NCBI RefSeq assembly: GCF_001439735.1
Contig: NZ_JYLN01000011.1
Location: forward strand, 1 to 64,000
From: Pseudomonas paralactis
Lineage (GTDB): Bacteria; Pseudomonadota; Gammaproteobacteria; Pseudomonadales; Pseudomonadaceae
DNA length: 64,000 nucleotides
Direction: 5' to 3'
The notes below the pieces were generated by a model. That model saw nothing but the letters and a program-made list of their open reading frames with translations, had not been told where the DNA came from and searched no databases. Positions 36,998-44,800 of this stretch are shown one piece after another. Position numbers and translations under genes: made by a program. Positions within the stretch are counted from its first letter, which is position 1; each line of letters begins with the position of its first letter.

Positions 36998-37479
36998 CGG
37001 CCTGTCTCCCAAGTACTGAAGCCACTTGTACCCGCCTTATGGTGAGTCCAGATTATCTCGCGATATTTAAGCGCAACATGCTCTTGTGCCTCTGCATCAA
37101 TATGCAAAACAGAATGCGGTACGTCGACAGTGAGGTCGGTGATGATGCAGCCTCGAATATCGACGCTGTAGTATTTTTCATGCCAGCCCGATTGGGCGAT
37201 ACGGTAAAAATTGATGACGCAGTTGAGCTCTTCCCTGTTGGAAAGCGCTACCGCCAGCAAGGGTGACGATTTGTCGATATTTTTGGTAATGGCAATCGGC
37301 CCATGACTTGACGCCCTGACGTTGCCCCTGTTGGCCATATTATGGTGGAAGGACAGCACCATTATCTCGTCGCAGTGCCCTTCTTGCCACTTGTTGCCTA
37401 TAGAGTCGTGAGTCGAACATTTTGCAGAAATGAGGCCTTGGGATTTGCCGTTGATGGTCATGTAGCCGTGGTTTGCCAT
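36994..37479 (-). CDS. hcp: Hcp family type VI secretion protein
   Basis: This 161-residue protein is an Hcp tube protein of the Hcp1 effector type. Its features are the start MANHGYMTINGKSQGLIS, CSTHDSIGNKWQEGH, DEIMVLSFHHNMANRGNV, GPIAITKNIDKSSPLLAVAL and the C-terminal HIDAEAQEHVALKYREIIWTH. Hcp forms hexameric rings and chaperones cargo. No sheath, baseplate or ClpV gene is nearby, so this is an orphan hcp. It begins a three-gene leftward cassette with four-base overlaps. Confidence 0.9.
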   Translation of the reverse strand: MANHGYMTINGKSQGLISAKCSTHDSIGNKWQEGHCDEIMVLSFHHNMANRGNVRASSHGPIAITKNIDKSSPLLAVALSNREELNCVINFYRIAQSGWHEKYYSVDIRGCIITDLTVDVPHSVLHIDAEAQEHVALKYREIIWTHHKAGTSGFSTWETGR

Positions 37480-37846
37480 AGGGTTAACGCCTTGTTGTTT
37501 TTGGCATTTACCATACGAAAAATTGCAAATAGGAAATATCGGAAAGTTCGCTTTAAGTGGTACGAGCGGTATGTAGGAAATTTAACGCACAGTTCGATCA
37601 GTCAGCCAAAACACTTGTACGAACTGCCCGCGCTCGCTCTTGAGTGAGCGTGCCGGAACCTCGGAAGCCCCACTCCTGGCTCAGGGGTAGTAAACTCGTA
37701 TCGCCATAAACGCATGGCCCGTCGCACGCACACAGAAGAGCGCAGAGGCTGACCCGCAGCGGCCAGGCTGAACCGTCAACCTGAACCCCGACAGGCACGC
37801 GCCAGTCACAACGCTATGAAACCGCCCTACCTGATAAGGACCACCC
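37480..37846. other. Divergent intergenic region of hcp and HAD genes
   Basis: No gene is supported. The left half (37480-37620) is AT-rich and should hold the hcp promoter. The right half is GC-rich and contains the palindrome CGCTCGCTCTTGAGTGAGCG (37631-37650) and the HAD leader. Confidence 0.5.
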
Positions 37847-38506
37847 GTGAACCCAGACATGCTCGAAGCCGGCCCCGCAGACGCCAAAGTACTTTCCGTC
37901 TTTGACTTCGACGGCACCCTCACCCACCACGATAGTTTCGTGCCCTTCCTCAAGTTTGCCTTTGGCACCGGTGAGTTTTATGGCCGGATGGTCAAGCTGG
38001 CGGTGCCGGGGCTGCGGTTTTTGGTGCGGCAGATCAGCCGGGATGAGTTGAAGGCGCAGTTGATTCGCACCTTTATGACTGGGGTGGAGAAGACGTGGGT
38101 GCAGCAGAAAGCCGAGGAGTATTGCCAGCGCAATTGGGCGCGGTTGATGCGCCCGGCGGGGGTGTTGTCGGTGGAGCAGGAGTTGGGCTCGGGGGCGGTG
38201 GTGACGTTGTGCTCGGCGTCGCCGGCGTTGGTGTTGCAGCCGTTTGCCGATCGGCTTGGGATCAAGTTGATTGGGACTGAGCTTGAGGTGGTCGACGGGG
38301 TGTTGACCGGCAAGCTCACTGGGAATAACTGCCGTTGTGAGAATAAGGTGCTGCGGCTTGAGGCCGTGTATGGCGACCTGGGGGAGTATCGGCTCAGGGC
38401 CTGGGGCGATACGCGTGGGGATCGGGAGTTGTTGGCGGCGGCGCAGGATGCGCATTTTCGGCATTTTCATGCGAAGAAGAAAAAGCGAGCTCGGTTGCAG
38501 CGGTGA
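37847..38506 (+). CDS. HAD-IB family phosphatase-like hydrolase
   Basis: This 219-residue protein carries HAD motif I (VFDFDGTLTHHD, nucleophile Asp at about residue 19), motif II (VTLCSASPALVLQPFADRLG, Ser at about 122), the lysine of motif III (ENKVLRLEAVYG, K at about 167) and motif IV (RAWGDTRGDRELL). This is the SerB-like IB subfamily, hydrolysing small phosphate esters; the substrate is unknown. The GTG at 37847 follows AAGGACC; ATG at 37859 is an alternative. The 5' end is duplicated at 35886-35966. Confidence 0.85.
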   Translation: MNPDMLEAGPADAKVLSVFDFDGTLTHHDSFVPFLKFAFGTGEFYGRMVKLAVPGLRFLVRQISRDELKAQLIRTFMTGVEKTWVQQKAEEYCQRNWARLMRPAGVLSVEQELGSGAVVTLCSASPALVLQPFADRLGIKLIGTELEVVDGVLTGKLTGNNCRCENKVLRLEAVYGDLGEYRLRAWGDTRGDRELLAAAQDAHFRHFHAKKKKRARLQR

Positions 38507-38546
38507 TGCGGGTGAGTGGGGTTGGCGGGTGAACCGAGGTGATCCC

Positions 38547-38579
38547 TTCGCAGCCTCGCTGGGGCTCGACAGCTCCCAC
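38547..38579 (-). repeat. Single REP-like element of a second class
   Basis: On the minus strand it reads GTGGGAGCTGTCGAGCCCCA then GCGAGGCTGCGAA. It shares only the GTGGGAGCTG head with the other REPs of the window and has no partner close by. Confidence 0.6.
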
Positions 38580-38759
38580 ATTTGATCCGTGCATCTCAGT
38601 GGAATGGTGTTTACGTTGTGGTTTTGGGGTCCACGCCGAGAGCCGTTGCAGACGCTTTTACCGTCAGGCTTCTTGAGCGGACCACGCGTTGCAGGTTCTT
38701 GCTGATATTTACACAGGATCCGGCTATTAATAGCCAAACCGCCCACGGACCCGAGCCCC

Positions 38760-39707
38760 ATGAAATTCGACACGGCCTACAGCCTGACTCTCGATGAAAA
38801 ATTGTCGATCTACGACGTGCGAGAGCTGAATTTCGACGAAACCGCTGACTTCGATTCCGACGGGGAGCCTTTCCTCTGCCCCAACGACGCGTGCCGCGCA
38901 GCGTTCGATGCCGGTAATGTGTTGAGCACCTTCAACGCCAAAAACGTCAATTACCTGCGCACCCCGCACTTCAAGAACAAACCCGGTACCCGGCATATCA
39001 AGGGCTGTCGCTATGCCAGCGACCATAAGACCGCGACCGGTGAAAGTGACGACGAGCGCGAGGACAATTTCCCTTCGGAGTTTGTACTGACACGGCGTCA
39101 GTATTTGCGTAAATCGCCGGCTATCAATACCGATGCAAGCCCCTCACCAGAGCCGGCAAGCGTTGCTGAAAACCGCACGCAGACATCCCACCCCAACAAC
39201 GACACCGCCCCGGACAAAACCAGTGTGTTTGCCCACCCGGTGGAATGTTACGTGTCGAACATTGATGACAAGGACAAGCTCAAGGCCATGCCCTTGAAGA
39301 TCGGTGAGCACACCGCGACCTACTGGGCTTTCTTCAAGAAAATCGAATACCTGCAAGACAACAAGGGCTTGATCTACTGGGGCAGGATCAAGGTAATCAA
39401 AGACTACACCAGCAGCTTTCGCATCGATTTCGAAAAGAAGGTGTGGTTCGATAAAAAGCCTTATTCAGTCAATGTCTACCTGAGCAAAAAGATCATCGAC
39501 AGCTACCGCAAGCGCACGGCTTTCCTGGAACAAATCAAGGCCGCAGCCGGCAGCCAACGGCCGCTGTATTGCTTCTTCTACGGGGTGACACCAGAGCTCA
39601 AGCAAGTGCCCAGCAAACAAAACCCCGAGCAAATGTTCAGCGTATTCAGCGCAAATATCGAGAACCTGGATCACCTGATCATTCGGGAAGCGCCAGGGAT
39701 TGAGTGA
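38760..39707 (+). CDS. Unknown protein with Cys/His cluster near the N-terminus
   Basis: This 315-residue protein is not recognised. Residues 38-82 contain C-PNDA-C (38-43), a later HF pair (about 69), H (about 78) and GC (81-82), spaced like the zinc site at the start of CoiA-type proteins. A polar, low-complexity linker follows (about 100-155), then a folded basic C-terminal domain (about 160-310) with YWAFFKKIEYLQDNKGLIYWGRI. It has no signal peptide or membrane segment. It lies alone between the HAD gene and the LexA-boxed regulator. Function cannot be given; a nucleic-acid role is only a guess from the Cys/His pattern. Confidence 0.6.
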   Translation: MKFDTAYSLTLDEKLSIYDVRELNFDETADFDSDGEPFLCPNDACRAAFDAGNVLSTFNAKNVNYLRTPHFKNKPGTRHIKGCRYASDHKTATGESDDEREDNFPSEFVLTRRQYLRKSPAINTDASPSPEPASVAENRTQTSHPNNDTAPDKTSVFAHPVECYVSNIDDKDKLKAMPLKIGEHTATYWAFFKKIEYLQDNKGLIYWGRIKVIKDYTSSFRIDFEKKVWFDKKPYSVNVYLSKKIIDSYRKRTAFLEQIKAAAGSQRPLYCFFYGVTPELKQVPSKQNPEQMFSVFSANIENLDHLIIREAPGIE

Positions 39708-39759
39708 TCGGGGAGCTCAGACGCCGAAAAATAATCGAGTGGATGAGCGGTACAAACAA

Positions 39760-39775
39760 CTGTACAAAAACACAG
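39760..39775 (+). promoter_or_regulatory. LexA (SOS) box upstream of the XRE gene
   Basis: CTGT-ACAAAAAC-ACAG is an exact match to the CTGT-N8-ACAG LexA operator, with the usual AT-rich core and flanking A/T. TATAGT immediately follows (39776-39781) as a candidate -10, so bound LexA would block the promoter. The XRE start codon lies 39 bases downstream of the box. Confidence 0.75.
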
Positions 39776-39813
39776 TATAGTTGTGCCTCCCCTGTCGAAC
39801 CTGGAGAACCCCC

Positions 39814-40194
39814 ATGTCCTCTCTGGCAATGAGCTCTTTTGTAGAACAGCAGATCGTCCTGCACCAATTCACCCCCAAACACAGCGCGCAGGCCCGCGTC
39901 ATGCTGGGCTGGAGCCGTGAACAACTGGCTCGCCAGACTGGCGTGGCGGTAGAGGCGATTCAACAATTTGAGTCCCACGGCGACGTGGATGATGAGACCC
40001 GTTTGATCCTGGCGTTTTGCCTGGAGGCACAAGGGCTGGTGTTTTTCCCGGGTTTTGCGCCGGGGTGGGGCATGAGTGCGCGCAGGTTTGATACCGCAGC
40101 GGCGCAACCGCCTGCACAAGGCATTATCGCTCGGTTGATGGGTTCAACAGCGGCAACAATTGACCCATCAGCGCCTCAACCGAATGGTGCGTAG
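39814..40194 (+). CDS. XRE-like helix-turn-helix regulator, probably SOS-controlled
   Basis: This 126-residue protein has a Cro/C1-type helix-turn-helix at about residues 25-80: ARVMLGWSREQLARQTGVAV (first helices and turn) and AIQQFESHGDVDDETRLILAFCLEAQGLVFFPG. The tail (about 85-126) is low-complexity. The ATG at 39814 follows GGAGAACC; the open frame begins 11 codons earlier without a start signal. A LexA box overlaps its promoter. Its last 71 bases are antisense to a truncated gene remnant. The target genes are unknown. Confidence 0.75.
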   Translation: MSSLAMSSFVEQQIVLHQFTPKHSAQARVMLGWSREQLARQTGVAVEAIQQFESHGDVDDETRLILAFCLEAQGLVFFPGFAPGWGMSARRFDTAAAQPPAQGIIARLMGSTAATIDPSAPQPNGA

Positions 40195-40315
40195 CGTCCA
40201 GCCGGATCACCGGGCAGCTCAACGGCTTCAACCAGGTTTCATGCCGACGCAGGCTACGTATGAGTTCTGTATGCCATGGCGTCCCTCCATGGCATTGAGT
40301 GTAAACCGTGAAGCT
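40124..40315 (-). pseudogene. C-terminal remnant of a truncated gene
   Basis: The minus strand holds 63 open codons ending in TAA at 40124-40126. They read like real protein (SLRRHETWLKPLSCPVIRLD, then QLLPLLN near the end) with no start codon or ribosome binding site and an in-frame stop at the upstream edge. The upstream part of the gene is missing; the amidase gene begins to be found 60 bases away. The family is not identified. The composition resembles the end of a P-loop kinase-like protein, but that is weak. Confidence 0.55.
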
Positions 40316-40373
40316 TCAGGCCGGCAGGCTCAGTGCCTGGCACTCCTTTTGCGATGTGAGATGACCTGAGCGG

Positions 40374-41864
40374 TCAAAGCTCAGGCTTGGTCGCCGCTTG
40401 TGCGGCCTGCTCATACCCATGGGCCACCGCCAACAACGTGGGCTCGCTCAAACGAGTGCCGAAGAAGTGGGCCGCCGTGGGTAAACCGTCTTCGGTGGTG
40501 CCGGAGGGTACGGTGATACCTGGGTAGCCGGCCACTGCTACGCCGAAGTAACTGTTGGTATCAAAATCCGACACTATGGCGTCCAGTGTGTGCGTCTTGA
40601 TCGGCTCATCCACGGTGCTGCGAAAATCCTGAATAAGTTCGTTCCACGCCGTTTCGCGCGACGCTGGGTCCAGTGTGGAGTCATTAATTTTTTTGAGGTC
40701 GGGTTGATGATCGGTGTCCTTGCCATCGCGGTCTTCGTTGAACTTGATCAGCTCTGTCAGTGACTTGACGGGTAATCCCGTGCGCTTGGCCAAATAGCCA
40801 TTCAACTCCTCCTTTACATCCGATAACAACAGTTTCTCATAGCCTGAGGCATCGGCTATACGCAGGTTAATCGGCACTAAAACCGCCCCTTGTGCCTCAA
40901 GCACTTCCAGTGTTTTGCTGAACTGTGCGCTGTTTTCCAGGGCCTGAACTTCACCGTTTGCAGTAAACGTCACGGGGTAACCAATACGCTTGCCCTTCAA
41001 CGCATCGGGTACCAATAACTTCGTGTAATCAACCTCCACGCTCGCCGAATCATGAGATTTGCGGGCAGACATGGCGTTGAGCATCAGCGCCACGTCGAAC
41101 ACCGACCGAGCCATCGGGCCCGGTGTGTCCTGGTGCTGACTAGCCGGGATAATGCCATCGCGATCCAGCAAACCGACGCTAGGCTTGAGCCCCACCACGC
41201 CATTGAGTGCTGCGGGTACGATGATCGAACCGTTGGTTTCGGCCCCCACCGCCAAGGGTGCCAACCCTGCGGCGACGGCGGCGGCCGAACCGGAACTGGA
41301 GCCGCCAACGTCCGCGTCCGGATGATGAGGGTTGCGGGTTTGCCCGCCGCGGCTGCTCCAACCATCGGGGGTGCCGCGAAAACCCGCCAGCTCCGTCATG
41401 TTGGTTTTAGCGAGGACTATCGCGCCCTGGCTGATCAGGTAGTCCACCAACGGAGCGTTCTTGCCTGCTGGCGCCCCTACCAGCGCAAACGCACCTGCAC
41501 TGGTTTGCATACCCTGCGTTTCAATAGTGTCTTTAAGCAAGATAGGGATGCCGTGCAGCGGCCCGCGCACCTGACCATTGGCTCGTTCCTGGTCCAGCGC
41601 GCGGGCGGTTTCGAGCGCTTGCGGGTTGAGCTCAATAACAGACCTTAGTTGCGGATCCAGCGTGCGAATGCGCTCTTGCAAATACGTGACCAGCCCTTCG
41701 GAGGTGAAGCCCCCCGGTCGTGACATCTGCTCAGCCAGTTCGCGCACACTGGCATATTCCGTGCCGGCGGGAACCGGTGTTGAAATCGCTGGCGACGATT
41801 GAACAGGCAAATTTTTATGTGAGTAGTTAACAAAGAAACTCACACCAGCGCCGATACCAAACAT
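40374..41864 (-). CDS. Amidase signature family amidase
   Basis: This 496-residue protein is an amidase-signature hydrolase cleaving carboxamide bonds; the substrate is unknown. The catalytic Ser-cisSer-Lys triad is visible: Lys in GIPILLKDTIET (about residue 105), cis-Ser in DVGGSSSGSAAAVAAG (about 178-182) and nucleophile Ser within AETNGSIIVPA (about 203). The N-terminus has a short hydrophobic segment (MFGIGAGVSFFVNYS) that may be a weak export or anchor signal. The start at 41864 is preceded by CAGGAGATG. It lies downstream of a gene encoding an amidase C-terminal-like protein. Confidence 0.9.
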   Translation of the reverse strand: MFGIGAGVSFFVNYSHKNLPVQSSPAISTPVPAGTEYASVRELAEQMSRPGGFTSEGLVTYLQERIRTLDPQLRSVIELNPQALETARALDQERANGQVRGPLHGIPILLKDTIETQGMQTSAGAFALVGAPAGKNAPLVDYLISQGAIVLAKTNMTELAGFRGTPDGWSSRGGQTRNPHHPDADVGGSSSGSAAAVAAGLAPLAVGAETNGSIIVPAALNGVVGLKPSVGLLDRDGIIPASQHQDTPGPMARSVFDVALMLNAMSARKSHDSASVEVDYTKLLVPDALKGKRIGYPVTFTANGEVQALENSAQFSKTLEVLEAQGAVLVPINLRIADASGYEKLLLSDVKEELNGYLAKRTGLPVKSLTELIKFNEDRDGKDTDHQPDLKKINDSTLDPASRETAWNELIQDFRSTVDEPIKTHTLDAIVSDFDTNSYFGVAVAGYPGITVPSGTTEDGLPTAAHFFGTRLSEPTLLAVAHGYEQAAQAATKPEL

Positions 41865-41997
41865 GAAACATCTCCTGAGAGAGTAAGAAATGACGAAGGA
41901 TCCTCGTTGATCCAGGCGCCAGTCTAAAAACTCTGCTCCCGCCAAGAAGCGCGACACCGCTGGTTCATCCCGTGGGATTGTTCAGCACCGTCTGTAC

Positions 41998-42696
41998 TCA
42001 AACCAGACGTTGAAAATTGCGGTACCCCAGTACCAGTGCCGCAAGCGAATCCTTCGACCACCGCGCACCGTAGAACCACAACAGCGCACCGTCCTCAAGC
42101 GGTTCGTTAAGCCTTGGGTAACCACTCCAGCATGCGTCATGGAAGGCGGCGTTCTGGCTATCGGCTACCAGAGCGTCCAGTTGATACGCGTGCACAAGCT
42201 CATCAATTTCATTGCCGCCAGGGTGCGGGTCATCGGCGCGGCGCGCAGGCACCGCCACCACGTTGGTTCCGGCCCGGCGCAGTACATCCAACGCGTGCAA
42301 AAATGCCGCCCCGTGTTCGATCGGTGCTTGATCATGCCCCCACCGCTGGGCGAACCCCACCCGCCTGCCGCTCAACGTCGGGGCTGCGCTGAAAGCGCTG
42401 TTGTTCTGTACCAGCGGCACCTGAACCATCACCGGGCCTGAAGGCTCCAGGCCGCTCAAGGCAATCAATGACAACGAGGGATCGCGTGCAGGTTTCAGGG
42501 GCAGAGCCGGCGCGTTATAGCCGGGGATGGGGATGCGACTGGCCGGGATCGCACCGGCATCAAACGCGATGCCGCGTGAGCCTGCGCAATCAGTAGACGG
42601 GGGGACACTGGCAAAGCGTTCCTCAAGCTCGGGCGCTGGCTGCTTGGGTGGGCAAGCCATACCGACTCGCCAATACTTGCTGCATTTATTTTCCAT
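41998..42696 (-). CDS. Truncated amidase-like protein lacking the catalytic region
   Basis: This 232-residue protein aligns with the C-terminal half of the neighbouring amidase. LSGRRVGFAQRWG matches LKGKRIGYPVTF there, FLHALDVLRRAGTNVVAVP matches FSKTLEVLEAQGAVLVPIN, and YQLDALVADS followed by GYPRLN matches HTLDAIVSDF followed by GYPGIT. The GGSSSGS and catalytic Lys/Ser parts are absent; the first 100 residues are Pro-rich instead. The ATG at 42696 follows GGGGGTGG, so it appears expressed. It precedes the amidase in the same direction by about 130 bases. It is either a decayed paralogue or a non-catalytic partner. Confidence 0.65.
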   Translation of the reverse strand: MENKCSKYWRVGMACPPKQPAPELEERFASVPPSTDCAGSRGIAFDAGAIPASRIPIPGYNAPALPLKPARDPSLSLIALSGLEPSGPVMVQVPLVQNNSAFSAAPTLSGRRVGFAQRWGHDQAPIEHGAAFLHALDVLRRAGTNVVAVPARRADDPHPGGNEIDELVHAYQLDALVADSQNAAFHDACWSGYPRLNEPLEDGALLWFYGARWSKDSLAALVLGYRNFQRLV

Positions 42697-42802
42697 CGAA
42701 ACCACCCCCGAAATATAAATTTGCGGGGATCATCGCACCCATGGCTGATGCCTGTCGCAGCCTTGAAACAGCTTGAAAACTCATTTCTCGTAAAAATGAG
42801 TT

Positions 42803-43861
42803 TCAATCGATGAGGCGCTCTTGGGTGCCCAGGCTTTCCACCTCCAACCACCATGCATGACCGCGTTCAGGCTGGTTTAAGCGAAACGCCTGCCCCATCG
42901 CCGGGGTGGTGATCGATACATTGCGTTCCCAGGCCAGGGCCATGATGCGGTCGAAGGGTTCGTGCCAGGCATGGAACGCCAGATCGAAGGTGCCATTGTG
43001 AATCGGCAACAACCAGCGCCCTTTGAGATCAATATGCGCCTGCAACGTTTGCTCAGGCTGCATGTGCACATGGGGCCAATCGACGTTGTATGCACCGGTT
43101 TCCATCAGGGTCAGATCAAACGGACCGTACTGCTCGCCAATGCGCTTGAAACCATCGAAATACCCAGTGTCGCCACTGAAAAAGATGCGTCGCGCATCGT
43201 CGATCATCACCCAGGAACACCACAGGGTCTGGTTGCTATCAAACAGGCCGCGCCCGGAAAAGTGCTGTGCCGGGGTAGCGATAAAACGGATGCCATCGAC
43301 CTCTGTGCCCTGCCACCAATCCAGCTGACGGACTTTACTGGCGTCGACGCCCCATTTGATCAGCGTGTCGCCCACACCCAATGGCGCCAAAAAGAAGCGC
43401 GTCTTGTCAGCCAGTTGCACTACAGCCTGGCGGTCGAGATGGTCGTAGTGGTTGTGGGAAAGAATCACCGCTTCCAGCGGTGGCAGCGCTTCAAGGCTGA
43501 TAGGTGGGGCGTGGAAACGCTTGGGGCCTGCCCAACTGAACGGCGAGGCGCGCTCGGCGAACACCGGGTCGGTGACCCAGAATTTACCGCGCATCTTCAG
43601 CAGCACCGTCGAGTGCCCAAGGCGGTATACCGTGTGATCGGGTGCCGCCAACAACTGCTCACGGGTCAGCGGCTGCACCGGGATCTGCCCCGCAGGCCGC
43701 GTAGTGCGTGGTTTGTTGAACAGCATGTTCCAGAAAATGCGCAAGGTTTTGCCAAGCCCGCCGTGTTGCACCGGGGCGTCATTGGTGAAGTGCCCCTGGT
43801 CCTGCCCGGCAGGCTGGAGCGCTGCAGGCGCAGGGTCGACACGGGTTGAAATCGTGGCCAT
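42803..43861 (-). CDS. MBL-fold metallo-hydrolase (NAPE-PLD/RomA-like)
   Basis: This 352-residue protein has a metallo-beta-lactamase fold. The metal site is in VILSHNHYDHLDRQA (HxHxDH, about residues 133-145), with further ligands in PAQHFSGRG (about 193), FSGDTGYFDG (Asp, about 225) and LPIHNGTFDLAFHAW (His, about 284). The segment SWVMIDDARRIFFSGD and the layout resemble N-acyl-phosphatidylethanolamine phospholipase D and RomA-type proteins; the substrate is unknown. It is divergent from a TetR gene with shared operators, so that regulator probably represses it. Confidence 0.85.
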   Translation of the reverse strand: MATISTRVDPAPAALQPAGQDQGHFTNDAPVQHGGLGKTLRIFWNMLFNKPRTTRPAGQIPVQPLTREQLLAAPDHTVYRLGHSTVLLKMRGKFWVTDPVFAERASPFSWAGPKRFHAPPISLEALPPLEAVILSHNHYDHLDRQAVVQLADKTRFFLAPLGVGDTLIKWGVDASKVRQLDWWQGTEVDGIRFIATPAQHFSGRGLFDSNQTLWCSWVMIDDARRIFFSGDTGYFDGFKRIGEQYGPFDLTLMETGAYNVDWPHVHMQPEQTLQAHIDLKGRWLLPIHNGTFDLAFHAWHEPFDRIMALAWERNVSITTPAMGQAFRLNQPERGHAWWLEVESLGTQERLID

Positions 43862-43893
43862 TACCGAGTGACTCCTACAGTACACGGAATAAT

Positions 43894-43909
43894 TACACTG
43901 CACAGTGTA
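43894..43909. promoter_or_regulatory. TetR-type operator 1
   Basis: TACACTGCACAGTGTA is a perfect 16-base palindrome between the divergent MBL hydrolase and TetR genes, placed 33 bases before the MBL start. Confidence 0.7.
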
Positions 43910-43940
43910 GTTTCTAGATTGCAACAAAAGCCCGAGCAAG

Positions 43941-43956
43941 TAAACTGCCGAGTGTA
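43941..43956. promoter_or_regulatory. TetR-type operator 2
   Basis: TAAACTGCCGAGTGTA matches the perfect palindrome 47 bases to the left at 13 of 16 positions. It lies 28 bases before the TetR start and suggests autoregulation. Confidence 0.6.
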
Positions 43957-43983
43957 ATTTCCTGATTGAGTCGAACGCTATCC

Positions 43984-44634
43984 ATGACTGCCCCCAAGCG
44001 CCTCACCGAACGTAAACGCGACGCCATTGTGGCGGCGGCGATTGCCGAATTTCGCGAGAACGGTTTCGAGGTCACCAGCATGGACAAAGTTGCCGCCACC
44101 GCCGGCGTTTCCAAGCGTACGGTGTACAACCACTTCCCCAGCAAGGAAGAGCTGTTCGCCGAGATACTGAGCCAGCTGTGGGCCAGCAGCGTTGCCCAAC
44201 TGGACGTGAACTACGCCAGCGACCGCCCCCTGCGCGATCAACTGCGCACGTTGCTGGAGGCGAAGATGAAGATGATGTCGGACGCCAACTTCCTCGACCT
44301 GGCGCGTGTGGCCATTGCCGCCACCATCCACTCGCCTGAACGTGCGCAAGACATGGTCAATCGCCTCAGCGCACGGGAAGAAGGGTTTACCCAATGGGTA
44401 CGCGCCGCCCAGGAAGACGGCCGCCTGAACTGTACCGACCCGGCTTTCGCGGCTCACCAGATCCAGAGCTTGCTCAAGGCCTTTGCTTTCTGGCCGCAAA
44501 TCACGCTGGGCCAGCCCACTCTCGATGCAGCCGCCCAGGCCGATGTCATCGAATCTGCCATCGACCTGTTTCTCGCCGGCTACGAAGTGCGCACCCCGCC
44601 CCTGCCTCAGGACCTCTTGGCGGGGCGACATTAA
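43984..44634 (+). CDS. TetR family transcriptional regulator
   Basis: This 216-residue repressor has the TetR helix-turn-helix at about residues 8-55 (RDAIVAAAIAEFRENGFE, then MDKVAATAGVSKRTVYNHFPSKEELF) and a ligand-binding helical domain with the AefR-like C-terminal pattern (ANFLDLARVAIAATIHSPERAQ). The start at 43984 (MTAPKRLTERKR) is preferred to one six codons earlier. It is divergent from the MBL hydrolase, with two related palindromes between them. Confidence 0.88.
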   Translation: MTAPKRLTERKRDAIVAAAIAEFRENGFEVTSMDKVAATAGVSKRTVYNHFPSKEELFAEILSQLWASSVAQLDVNYASDRPLRDQLRTLLEAKMKMMSDANFLDLARVAIAATIHSPERAQDMVNRLSAREEGFTQWVRAAQEDGRLNCTDPAFAAHQIQSLLKAFAFWPQITLGQPTLDAAAQADVIESAIDLFLAGYEVRTPPLPQDLLAGRH

Positions 44635-44689
44635 AGGTCGCTTTTGGCGCATTCACCCGCTGTTTGCGCAAATGGCCTGAAAGGACACT

Positions 44690-44711
44690 GATTATTCCTG
44701 CGGGAATAATC
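44690..44711. repeat. Perfect hairpin before the GGDEF gene
   Basis: GATTATTCC and GGAATAATC pair around a four-base loop (TGCG) with no T tract. It lies 90 bases before the diguanylate cyclase start and could be a protein-binding site or leader hairpin. Confidence 0.45.
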
Positions 44712-44800
44712 GACAATATCGGCCGCTTTTATCCGATCATCGGCTTTTGACCGGTGACGCTTGCTGTCGCACCCGTAAAAAACAGCTCACCCAGGACACT

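Noticed and set aside
36994..37012. Frameshift fusion of Hcp and DUF4225 into one protein
   Set aside because: A GTG start overlapping the Hcp stop explains the layout simply, and no slippery heptamer precedes the stop. The A-run lies after the stop and within the second gene.
37814..38773. 319-codon minus-strand frame over the HAD gene
   Set aside because: It is antisense to a gene with all four HAD motifs and is Pro/Arg/His-rich as expected for a shadow frame.
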